Assembly: GCA_000310025.1 (NCBI GenBank)
Contig: FN649743.1
Location: 1,122,474-1,186,473 of the forward strand
Reading direction: 5' to 3'
DNA: 64,000 nucleotides
Source of the DNA: Ectocarpus siliculosus
Lineage: Eukaryota; Sar; Phaeophyceae; Ectocarpales; Ectocarpaceae
The first letter of the stretch is position 1. Each line of letters opens with the position of its first letter. Below, piece after piece: positions 1-10,900 of the stretch. The notes under the pieces were generated by a model. It was not told the origin of the DNA, searched no databases, and was given only the letters and a program-made list of their open reading frames with translations. Position numbers and translations under genes: made by a program.

Positions 1-1548
1 ACGCCGAATTCTGTTCGGGAGTACGGTGGCGTTTCGATTTCAGTCAGGAAATACGGGAGAGGTTTCGCCAGCAGGCTGAGGGGCGCGATGGTTTGAGCAT
101 AAACACGCTCAAAACTCCTCGCGATGGTGGTTGTCGCCTGGGTGTTGATTGTGCAATCGGACATGAGGCCGGAGTACGCCCGCAATAGCATCCAATTGAT
201 GGGAGACAACTCCTCTCGTGTGGCCTGGGTGAACAAGTATCGGGGGGGAAGCGAGCCCCGGTCGGGAGGCACTTATGCGTATGCTCGGATGTTTAAGAGA
301 TGGGCAGCGGGTGGTGCTTTGAGGCGCTCAGGTTAGGGGTGTCGATAACACGCTTGCGGATGGTATTCCCGATGAGAGCCGGAGACCATGGACGCATGTC
401 TTCGCCTGTCCCGTCCCAATGTCGCATGGCGCCAACTTGTCCTGGGCCCGGAGGTCGCCGATCTTTGTACCGGCGTCTTAGCCGCGAGTACGTCCGCGAG
501 TCAGTTGCGCAGTCGTCTCGAAGAACTTACCTGTCGGGTTGGGGGGCTTGGTGCGCTTTCCGCCGCATGGTTGGTGAGTCGGAGTACCTCTCGGGGGATG
601 CAGATGGTGCTGTGCTGGAACGAGTACTTTTGGAGTGTGTGGCGTGGTGTTGTGCAGATAAGGGTAACATTGCACCGACCATATCCGGCAAGCTCGCCGC
701 GGTACAGTACTTTCATCGAGTTGACACGCAGCTTGAGTTGCCTACCGGTGCGCCTCTTATCAAACGGAGTTTGTTGGGTGTCGCACGTGTTCACGTCCGA
801 GCGGGTACGAAGAGTCGCAGTCGTGTTCCCGTCTCGTGGGAGACGTTGTTGGAAGAACAGCAGTTGACGGCGTCGTGGGGTACAGGTGGCCGCGTGTTGT
901 GGCTGTGTTTGGCGGTGTCGTACTTCCTGGTGGCGCGTTCAGATGAGGTTTTGCCACACTGTCGGGACAATGCCACCAGGTGCATTGTTTGCGGCGTAGC
1001 GACGTCGAATTCTTTGATGGGGAGTACGTGCTAGCCCCGTTGCACTGGCACAAGGCCACAGGAGTTCGGGTTCGGTTTCGCGGCCACAAGGGGGATCAGT
1101 CGGAGACGGGGGCGTGCGTTACACGGGTGCGCGACGCACGAGGCGCGAATTCTCAGATTGGAGCCGGTGGCAGTGCCGTGGCGGTGTTGGTGGAATTGAT
1201 GGCGTGCCATCTCGCTTTACCTGAGGACGCCCCTCTGTGCTCGTTTCGCTGTAGGAGGAGCAATACGGTTAAGGTTTGGGGATAATTCCAAAGCTCTTAG
1301 CGCCCTTCGCCAGATTGTGGAGAAGGCAGGTGGCGACCCGAGACAGGTTGGCTTGCATTCGTTGAGAATCGGGGCCGCCACCACGTTGGCAGCAGGAGGA
1401 GACGTACCGGACAGAATTATACAGAGAGAGGGTAGATGGAAGGAAGGTTCGGGTACGTTTAAAATATACTAGGAATAATATGGTGGACGCAGACATGGTA
1501 TCCCGTAAACTAGCGAAGGGGAAGAAGACGGAACAGAAGAAGGGTTAG
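1..1548 (+). pseudogene. DIRS-type retrotransposon remnant (RNase H end and tyrosine recombinase)
   Basis: This is the 3' part of a tyrosine-recombinase retrotransposon, broken by frameshifts. Near 205-270 the frame reads DNSSRVAWVNK followed by a glycine- and arginine-rich stretch, which resembles the end of a DIRS-type RNase H. From about 390 to 1030 a core-binding region leads into the first catalytic arginine (VARSDEVL, Arg codon at 936). The frame shifts near 980-1034 and again near 1284. The catalytic part then shows HSLRIG (His 1356, Arg 1365), GRW near 1431-1439 and the terminal Tyr at about 1465, where a one-base shift separates GTFK from YTRNNMVDAD. The frame stops near 1546. DIRS elements encode reverse transcriptase/RNase H and then a recombinase in place of a DDE integrase, and the order fits. 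The left end lies outside the window. Crypton-type elements carry a similar recombinase, but the RNase H-like sequence argues for DIRS. Confidence 0.83.
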
Positions 1549-1606
1549 CACATACGAAGGTACGGGCAAAGGGACAGAATGCCATCCCACTAAACGTCGA
1601 TGTTGG

Positions 1607-3350
1607 TGGATGTCAATGGTATGGAGTACCATTGGGGGTCTCGGTGTACTGAGACGGCATTTTGTTAGGGCCTACCAGTTGACATGGAAGGGGAACTTGG
1701 ACTCTGGAGGAGAGAGGGAAGCGACCGGTGTCGTCCCCTCGTTATTGGCCAGAGAGTTACCTTCCGGACTTCGTGGAAAATAATAATAAAAATGACACTT
1801 CGGAAAAATACAATAAAGCGAGTATTTCAGATGGATCCAACCTATGGGGGGAGGAGTCTGAATTAGGTGTTTATTGGAGTTGATGAGAAGTGAGCATTTA
1901 TTATTATGTGCCAAAGAGGATGTCTGCGTGCGTATAGAAGAGGAGTCATGCGCACCGAGAGAAGGCAGCTGCTCGCAGGACATTCCGTTTGCGCCCGATC
2001 ACGTTGAAGCATCATTAGTGCTGGAGCACAGGGACTGCTAAACGTACGAGTGGACAACACTGCCAGCTACTACCTGTTAAGACGTTCTGTTCCGGGGAGC
2101 TAGTGTTGTCGTCTTTCCCACCCACGCCACCCTCGAATTTTTTTTTCCGAAAGAGGGGGGGGGGGGGGGGGGGAAGGCCAGGGGTTGTTCCGGGGGGAAA
2201 AATATTTAAAGGGGAAATGTCGAATTTATTGGTTTTTTTCCCCGGGGAAATGGGTTTTAAGGGGCCCATTGGGGGGGGGGAATTCAATGGGTTGGGGGAC
2301 CCTTGGGGGGCCCGGGGTTCTGGAAAGGGCTTTTTTTTGGGCCCCCCCATTTAAATGGAAGGGGAAATTGGACCCCCCAGGGAAAAGGGAAAGCACCGGG
2401 GGCCCCCCCCCCTTTTTGGGCCAAAAATTTCCTTCCCAAATTTGGGGAAAAAAAAAAAAAAAAAGAACCTTTCGAAAAAAAACAAAAAGGGGAAGTTTTT
2501 TTTTTGTTTTTTCTAAAAAAAAACCGGNNNNNNNNNNNNNNNNNNNNNNNNNNNNNNNNNNNNNNNNNNNNNNNNNNNNNNNNNNNNNNNNNNNNNNNNN
2601 NNNNNNNNNNNNNNNNNNNNNNNNNNNAAAATGACATTTGGGAAAAATACAATAAAGGGAGTATTTCAGAGGGTTCCAACTTAGGGGGGGAGGATTTTAA
2701 TTTAGGTGTTTTTGGGAGTTGATGAAAAGTGACCATTTTTTTTTTTGTCCCAAAGAGGATTTTTGCGTGGGTTTAGAAGGGGATTCTTGCCCCCCGAGAA
2801 AAGGCAGTTGTTCCCAGGACTTTCGTTTTGCGCCGGATCAGGTTGAAGCTTCTTTAGTGTGGGAGCCCGGGGATTGTTAAAGGTAGGAGGGGACAACATT
2901 CCCAGTTATTCCTTTTTAAGACTTTTTTTTCGGGGGAGTTAGTTTTTTTTTTTTTCCCCCCCCCCCCCCCCTGAATTTTTTTTTTCGGAAAGGGGGGGGG
3001 GGGGGGGGGGCGATGACTAGGGTATGTACCGGGAGGATACATATATAGAGGGGACATGTCGATATGATTGCTATTATTCCACGGGGAACTGGGTTATGAG
3101 GGTCCGATTGGGGAGGAGGATGTCAATGGTATGGAGTACCATTGGGGGTCTCGGTGTACTGAGACGGCATTTTGTTAGGGCCTGCCAGTTGACATGGAAG
3201 GGGAACTTGGACTCTCGAGGAGAGAGGGAAGCGACCGGTGTCGTCCCCTCGTTATTGGCCAGAGAGTTACCTTCCAGACTTCGTGGAAAATAATAACAAA
3301 AATGACACTTCGGAAAAATACAATAAAGGGGATGTTTATTTTATGCTTCT
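1607..3350 (+). repeat. Tandem duplicated block, inner part low quality and gapped
   Basis: A segment beginning ggatgtcaatggtatggag near 1610 recurs near 3119 at high identity for about 230 bases. A third, badly corrupted version lies at 2200-2527. The sequence after 1790 (aatgacacttcggaaaaa) recurs in blurred form from 2628 and cleanly from 3300. The arrangement fits a tandem repeat with a unit of roughly 0.67 kb, downstream of the DIRS recombinase and possibly its 3' non-coding part. No convincing coding sequence is present. The reading frames here are glycine, proline or lysine runs caused by homopolymers. Confidence 0.7.
2528..2627. other. Assembly gap, 100 N
   Basis: Exactly 100 N. The flanks (about 2140-2527 and 2628-3010) are smeared homopolymer runs that match neighbouring clean sequence only in outline, so they are low-quality read ends and not biological sequence. 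Confidence 0.97.
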
Positions 3351-3361
3351 ACTAAGCAAAA

Positions 3362-3767
3362 GCCGGTCGCCCCGGCGATCTAGTGGTACAGTATCCTCGA
3401 AAAACCGCTATCATAGTCGCAAAGGTCGTAAGTTCGAATCCCCATGGCGTAAAAAGAGTACAAAATTTGCGGGTGAAAGCAAAAAATACAGTTGAACAAG
3501 CTCTCGCAAGTACCAAACTTCGACGTTAGCACCGTTTAACGAGGGAAAGGGACGGCTGGACCATTTTCGCGATAAAAATAAAATTCATCACGCACCGCAG
3601 GAGGAAGGTGGGGCACGAAAATTAAAGAAAAGAGAAGAAAATAGCGCTGCTTACCCCCTCCTGTGTGACCCTGGAGAGTTGTAGTTGTACGAAAAAATAC
3701 CCTGAAAAGTGTAGTACCCTACATACACTGAAGAGTGTAGTACACGTCTCATCACGAAAAATGGGGG
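3362..3767 (+). mobile_element. tRNA-derived SINE, copy 1
   Basis: A tRNA-like head starts at gccggtcgccccgg with an A-box-like segment (ctagtggta, about 3379-3390) and a B box (gttcgaatccc, about 3432-3442). A roughly 300-base unrelated tail ends near gtctcatcacgaaaaatgggg. The whole unit is repeated in reverse orientation at 52344-52742, and similarity may continue about 20 bases beyond this end. The head lacks a foldable anticodon arm, so it is a SINE and not a working tRNA gene. Confidence 0.85.
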
Positions 3768-4332
3768 GACTGCTGTCCCATAAAATTTAGGGCGACAACA
3801 CACCACAACACACACACACTCAGCAGTCTTCGGCTGAAACCTGCTTTACATATGTGAAAAGCCGCGATAAGTATGAGGCCCGCAAACGGCGACGAACGAG
3901 GCCACGTGGCCCTGAACGGGGGGCTAGCGTGGTCAAATACGCAGTACAAAGTACGAAGGATGGATTTGATTTGGTACATGCATACAAATGCATGTGCATA
4001 CAAGTATGAGTGTATCAACTGCATCAAGTACGGGCAGCTGTGGTCTACGCAGAATTTTTGTTCCTAGAAGAAGAGGTGCTGGAGGGAGGACAAACGCAAA
4101 AAAAAACGGCGACACAACGAAAACGAAGGCATGGAGGGTGGCCATAAATTCGCGTGGCACATTATTGCCGCTACGTAATACCATACTCCGAAGAACGAAT
4201 ACGATGGTACACATTACGTACACAGGTGCAATGATGTAACAAACTAAATAAATAGTGTAGTGCAATCGTGCGCTAGTCATCGGTAGTCTGTGGAATCTGA
4301 CAGAATGATGAAGGTGTGGGACGTCTGCTCAC
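3768..4332. other. Non-coding stretch between SINE and VPS37A-like exon
   Basis: I see no coding exon here. It is presumably intron of the minus-strand VPS37A-like gene, because that gene's first exon has a splice donor at 4332/4331 and its continuation should lie to the left. It contains short CA runs (about 3810) and scattered stop codons in all frames. Confidence 0.4.
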
Positions 4333-4555
4333 CGGGTCGATCCGAAGGGAACTTCGTCGGAAGAAAAACTCGTAAGACGACCTTTGCTCCATCTGGAGCT
4401 GTTATCTGGACCTCGTTGAGAGAATTGTCGGTGGACTTGAGCAGTAGTCCGGGCACCCGCTCCTTCAAGTTGCTGATCTGTCGATCTCTTGCTGCTCTAA
4501 TATCAGATTGCCCCGTGGGCGTCTTCCTGTTGCCTGAACCGAACAGCCAAGACAT
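4333..4555 (-). CDS. VPS37A: VPS37A-like ESCRT-I subunit, first coding exon
   Basis: The exon starts at the ATG at 4555 with MSWLFGSG, reads about 74 codons and ends at a clear gtgagc donor. The protein has a short MSWLF start, a basic helical stretch (RAARDRQISNLKERVP), then a UEV-like beta strand and turn (KVVLRVFLPTKFPSDRP). VPS37A proteins begin with MSWLF and carry a catalytically dead UEV-type domain with a LPPxFPxxxP strand in the same order. They belong to ESCRT-I, which sorts ubiquitinated cargo at endosomes. The remaining exons are not visible; the sequence to the left is occupied by a SINE, tandem repeats, a gap and a DIRS remnant. The gene therefore either has a very long intron or is interrupted. 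The match rests on one exon, so other UEV or E2-like proteins remain possible. Confidence 0.55.
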
Positions 4556-4908
4556 TTCTTGCAAACGAAATGAATCAATAATTCCCAAACTGGTGTGGGC
4601 TCTAGGGAACGCCCTGTGCCTGCAATGAATGCCCTCGCGCCCGCCTCGCCTGCTGCTTTCTGGTTGTTCCGCCGCCGGCGGACACAGAGCCTCAACCCAA
4701 GGGAAACCGGGGGGACGGTAGATGTATCTCACCCACCAGCCCACATACCCCGACCTCCTCACTGTGCCCCCCCGCCCCCCACCCCTTGCCCACCCTCTTG
4801 TCCGCAGATCACACAAGACAAGCTGCCGCTGAAGCAGATCACAACGCCTGCCCAGCGGAGGAAGGCAGTGCTCAAACCGAGGTATCTTCTCTGGTGCTCG
4901 TCGTCACT
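4556..4908. promoter_or_regulatory. Likely shared promoter between VPS37A-like gene and CTR9
   Basis: Only 353 bases separate the two divergent start codons, so both 5' UTRs and core promoters must lie here unless an upstream non-coding exon exists. The stretch includes a C-rich run (4766-4800). I see no TATA box at a convincing distance from either gene. Confidence 0.45.
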
Positions 4909-7900
4909 ATGTCTATGTCACCGCGTGATGACGATGCGAGAGACGATGGTTGCATCAGGATTCCTGTACGTGGGGCGCAGCAAACCGTGGAGGTGTACAC
5001 CGAGGAACTACCAAGCGACTACAACGACGTTGTCGATGTTCTCAAGGCGGAAATCGCACCGCTGGACATCTGGTTACGTTTTGCGGTGAGTGGCTATTTT
5101 CGAAGCTACACTGAGCCATCGCCCATGTTATTCATGGCTCTTAGGCTGCCGAGGGAAGTTGAAATAGACCGACACACAGCAGTATCCGATGTCCTGCCGG
5201 CATGTTCATATCCTCCCGCCGCATCCGCACGAAGTCCGGACTGGTATAAATAGTCACCAAGTACCCTCTTACCCAGCAGTTTTTTACGACGGACTGGGCT
5301 AGTACCGGTTAGCACTGACCTGGTGTGTAAGAAATAGTGTTGGCCTTCTTTTCGGGGTCAGGAAAACGAATTATTCAATTGGCGTCCCAATGGTAGAACA
5401 CGCTGTCAAAGGCCCATATTGTTTGAAAAGTTGTTGAATTGATGGTAACTCGTTACCATCTTCAACGAGGCCGACTATCCTGTCTCCTCATGTACAAGTA
5501 TTATGCCACACTCAACGAACACCCCCGTTTGCATGTAGGGGTGCCAGGATAGCACCTCATGTGTTGTTGTAGTCTGAAGTTTGGCTTGGTTTTGGCTCAA
5601 GTTTCAAGTGACCGAAGCGACGGGCTCTAGTGTCTTTTTGGGGGCGGCGTTTCCTTCACTGCTCAGCTTCGTTTGTTGCTCGTAGAGGAACTCCGCCAAT
5701 CTGGATGAGTGGAATTGGAACACCCTATTGAGTATGTATTATTGAAGTATGCATTAAGTTTGTACCAATTTTTTGGGTTAGGTTTGAAGACGGTCATTCG
5801 TCTCATTTGCATTGAAATGGGGGAAGGTATCAGATCGAGTTTCAACGTGATGAGCAGTATCACCTCAGTGCTGTCGTTCGAATAGGGTATCGGCTGTCGG
5901 GTGGTTCCATCAAATGGGCGAGACGACAACATTGTACAACATTGTACGACATCGAAACGAGTTGTTCGGAGTTTCTTTGTTGCACTTGAATGAAGGGATG
6001 AATTGGATGGCCTTTCCCCGATGAAAATAACAGCTTGTGTCTCGAGTGAAGCTTTTGTCCCTTGGTCGCACCGCCTACAGCCACACCCCACTCGCACCTG
6101 CAAGCGACTGAGGCAGATATTAGCGTTTACGGTTTAACCTCAATCGGGTGACTACAAGAAGAATGATGGCTTCCGCCTGTTCTTGGCTCGGACTTGTGAT
6201 TTTGGCAGTTAAGGATTGGCATTATGCGCGTCAACAGACATGGCCGAGATTATTTCGCGATTTTCTTATGTGTCGCTTTCTGTTTTCAGCGCTTGTATTG
6301 TCAACACCTTGTGAAACACCGTTCATCTTGGGACGTTACATAACTCTCAGCGATAGGTCGTGACTCATGTATTCGATCATGTGGTCGAGGATCTGCTCCT
6401 AGCACATGTTTTGCAGCTGCTCCATTTACCATAGTCTGGGGCGAGAGCAAGGTTTTGAGGCGCATGTTCCGTGACTGCGACAGGGGGCGAAACCCGCATG
6501 CTTGGTTGTCATGACTGAAGTGAGCACCTCTTGATCACACCGTCCGAGCTGAAATCTCGTTGTTTCATTTCACAGAAAGTCCCGGCCGAGGGAATGGGAA
6601 ATAATTGCTGTAATCAAATCAAACCTGTAATTAAAAAGCCGAGCCACCTTCAAACTCAAACCAAAACAGCAGTCGGGGTGGAATTTTATTTGGAAACCAG
6701 CCAGGTGGTGGGCGCCTGTACCCCGTCCCCTACATAGGTAATTTCAAGTTCAGGTCACAAACAAAACCACGAGTGTGGGCGTGTGGACGTGAGGGCCTTA
6801 TTATTCGAAAGTCAGCTAGTCTGACACTTCATGTCGAAAGTTGCAATCTTGTCCAAGGTTTGCCCCCGAAATGTTTGCTTTGTCTTGTTGGGGGTTCTTC
6901 TCTTTCGAGGAACGTCCGTCACGATTCCAGAACGACGAAGCAATCAAATGTTGCGTCAATATATGGTTCCAAAATGAGAGCAGCCCCCAAAATCTTGAGA
7001 AAGTAGGAAGATGTGAAAGGCTCAGCGGACCCCAATGGGCAATCCGATCTGTAAAATTTGCGAGTGTGCACCCTGGCGTCGAACGCAGTGAAACGACTAA
7101 GAGAAACCCTCAGCTCCACACGCTGATAGTCACGAGCTAGTCACAAGGTTTCGCGGGTTTTGTGGTTCAAGCAGAAGGCACTCTGTTCGATCGCCCTCCA
7201 GTCGTACAGCGAATACCCGTCTGGATGGAGAACATATCATGCAGCACGGCACTGTAGGCAGCTCGCCCTGGAAATGCTTCTGTCCTGACATGTCTCAAAT
7301 CTATCGGTTCGGTCAACTAGGAGAAGAGGATTCGGGCATTAGCGCGTTTCGGCCTTTGTCACGGCCCTCTTGTGACTGCTTGTTAGATCTGCTCTTTAGT
7401 AGAACTGCTCGTTCTCCTTTTTCACCTCGGTTACGAGATCTTTGAGTATTTCACCCTATATGCAAACGTCATTTGTATCTCTTGCTCTGGCGCTCCGGAA
7501 GAACGACCGTTCGCTCATCACACTTCCCCACACTGTGCTAGCCGCTTTGCATGACGTGTCTCGCTTCTTGCCCTCTGCAGGTTACCGTGAGCGTGTTAAC
7601 TTGTCCCCGTCGCGATCGTCCCAACCAGGCACACGATGTTCCGCAGCGGATGTGTTCACGACCGAATGCTTACAATACAACCAGAATGTTGCAGGATTGT
7701 GCTGCCATAAAATTAGCATTTCTATTATTTTGTCCACAAGCATATTGTTATTTCTGATTGCTCTTCTCCCGACTGTGCCCGTCCTGTCGATCGCTTCCGG
7801 AATATTTAGGTGGAGTACTACAGGCAAGGTTCCGAAGAACATTTTCGCGGAATCCTGAACGAGATAATCGAGGCGCTTACCCCAGACACGGAGAGATTCT

Positions 7901-10900
7901 ATGCGGACGATCGAAGGGCATTCGATGTCGGTCGAATTCGCATCCTCAACGCGCTTGCGGCGGACTCGGTCAAGCAAGCATCCAAGTGTTCCGACAGGAG
8001 CGCACGAGATGATGGGTACACTACAGCGCTGAGTCATCTCACGAGTGCTGACCGGATTGATAACATGTCGGAACTGACATGGGTAGGGAAAGGCGTGTTT
8101 TACCTGTGCCAGGGGGAGCTTGACCGTGCCAAGTACTTCTTCGAAAATGCTCGCAAGCAACGTCACAACTTCCCGGCGACCCTCGGAGAGGCAGCTGTGA
8201 ACTTTCACCACGGCAACTACAAGCAGGCCCTCGATCTGTACAGGTGGGAGCCTAACCTAATCGTTGGGCATGTTAGTGAGTGGACGCCGTGCGCCCGGTG
8301 CAGATTTATTCGACGGACGGAAAAACGTAGTCAACCTGCCTCCTCTGATTTGATTGTTTCCACATGCCTCGCTGCTCTGTCACGTTTTCTTGGCCAGCGA
8401 GGCAATCCGTGTGAATCCGGAATGCTCTGCGTCAGTGCGAGTAGGCCTGGGGCTGTGTTGCTACAAGCTAGGCCAGATCTCCCGTGCCCAAGCCGCCATG
8501 ACGCGTGCTCTTCAACTAGATCCCCAGAATGTTCAAGCGCTGGTCGGTAGCGCGATTCTGGAGTTGTCGACCGCCTCTGCCGGGTCACAGGATGCGGTCA
8601 GGAGAACGGAAAACGCCATCAACACGATTAGCATGGCGTATCATGTGGATGCCAAGAATGCAATGGTTCTGAACCACCTGGCAAATCACTACTTCTGGAC
8701 ATGGTCGCCGCTCAAAGCCACTCTCAGCATTGCGCAAGGTTCGAGGTCAGGGACGGTCCGTGGGGATCTGAAGGATGCCCTTGTAGGAGGGGACATCATC
8801 CGCATAGGATCTGGATTCGCGACAGCTATGGGGGACGAAGGTTTCGATGGGACTACTTTGCACCTGCGTGAAGAGTTCACGGAACCATCAGGGGACAAAT
8901 TGAAGCTGTTCACGAAGGATTACCGCAAGGTGCTGCAATAATTATTTATCGAAAGTTTTGCCTGCATCCATTACTTTCGTTTTTTGTGGAAATCGCCCAG
9001 CTCTCCTTCAATATCACATTTGAAATTGCCGTCAGGAGAGGAACCAGCGTGCTTCGAGCGCAAGACGCCCAAAGCAGGGAAACTGTTTCTCGGTATGTTC
9101 CCACCTAGATACTTCGGACGCAACCCCTCGCTGAACGTATTGGTCTTCTAAACACTCCGCCAATGGTATGCTACAGGTCGTCGAACTGGCCAGTACCGCG
9201 TACGAGAACACAAGTGCGCCAGAAATCAAGGCTGAGAGCTGCTATCTCAAGGCGCGGGTGCACCACGCGACAGGGAACCTCAGCGAGGCAAAGCTTTTGT
9301 ACAATGAAGCGTGCCACCTGTGGCCTCAATTTCCTCTTGCGCAGTACGGTATGGCCCAAATGCTGGTGAACGAGGGAAGCATCGATCCGGCGATGAAGGC
9401 GCTTAACGCGGTACTGGCTGAAGTACCAGACAATCAGGTGCAGCAAACGGTGGCTGGAATATAGGTTATGGGCGCACACCTGTCAAAGAATGTTTTCCAC
9501 TGTGTAGGTGGCTGGCGAAACACCTCCTGTGCCTTACATCCCACGCTTGCTATTTGACCTCAGGAGGCGCTGGTCCTGCTGGGCGTGTTGTGCGCTAAGA
9601 ACAAGGACCGCTTGCCCGCGCTGTCAAAGTTTAAAAGGGCCCTCGAGTTGAATCCTCGTCTGTCGGATGCATGGATCGCCCAAGCACAGGTGAGAGTGGT
9701 AAACCTGGTGCCGTCTTGTTCTGCGAATGAGTCGTCGCGGGTTGCACGTATCTCGCTCACTCTGCTTTTCTCGCTCTAGATATTGTGTATGAAGCGCACA
9801 CGAATCCTCCCATGTACCCATCATGTCGCGTGTGAATTTACAGGTGCTCCAGGAAGATCCTGCGGATCACAAGCTAGCTCTGTCTTCATACTTGAAGGGG
9901 CTGGGAGACGGTGGAGCCACTTCTACCGGAACGACTTTTCCTGAAGGTCTGAGCGACCGGAGTGGTTCGCAGACACGCCAAGCCGCCTGGACAAATATCG
10001 CCGTGTTGCACGAGCACATTGGAAACGCCGCGGATGCTATGACAGCTTATAGGCACGCGTTCAGCGAGAAGGCCTCTGGAGTAAAACGCACCGACGATAC
10101 CGTAGACTCGGATGCCTTGCTTCGCATCACTGATCCCGCTAATCAGCTGTTCTGGGAGTGGAAAGAACTCCCCGCGACGGCGTCCGTAGTGGAGGGATCG
10201 CGCACGGTGCAGACGTCCGTACCAATCAGGGGAGCGTTGCGAAAGGGAACACATGTCCGGGTGGGCGAGCACTACGTTACGACAGCGCAAGGACCCGAGA
10301 AGGATGGTAAGTTCGAGGTTGCAGATGTGGCGCCCGGTGGAGTGGATGGTCTCGCGCTTCAAGGACCGCTGTTTAAGAAGGTGCACAAAATCCGGGTTAC
10401 AAAGGAAAATGTGTCCATGGTGTTCAACCTGGCGTTACTTCACGAGAAGCAGGGCCACCATGAGGCCGCCCAAGAGCTGCACAAGGCCGTTCTTGCTGAG
10501 CACCCGACTTACGTCAACAGTGAGTATCGGAAGCCTTACGTCGATTGATGTATTCCGTCCGGAACGTGAAGTCTTCAGCTTTAATGCGCTCTAGTCCGCG
10601 ATCAGTTATTTTAGAGTTGTGATTGTTCGAGCGTAGGACAAACTTCACGCCTGGGACCCCGTCGACAGGTGGGAGGAGTAATGCTCTGGGTGGTACCCTT
10701 GTCCATATCGAGGTACACTAGGCTGAGTAGGAATTTTTGGCTCATGAACACAGAACGAGGAAGGACTGGATGTTTTTGTCTCACTGGCATCATGGTAGTT
10801 CGGATCGCAAGTTCGCAACCAAGGCGACGTGCGTGCACATTTTGACAAAACCTCAAGTCCAAAACGAACCTCCTGGCAGGTTACCTCCGACTTGGGATCA

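Noticed and set aside
2103-2736. Glycine/lysine-rich frames across the first gap
   Set aside because: They are translations of corrupted homopolymers and N.
3362-3450. Functional tRNA gene
   Set aside because: A and B boxes are present, but the anticodon arm does not pair and the same head is attached to a 300-base tail repeated at 52344-52742, which makes it a SINE.
6698-6722. Alu-like segment (ggtggtgggcgcctgta)
   Set aside because: Only about 17-20 bases resemble Alu and the flanks do not; chance similarity in a non-primate genome.
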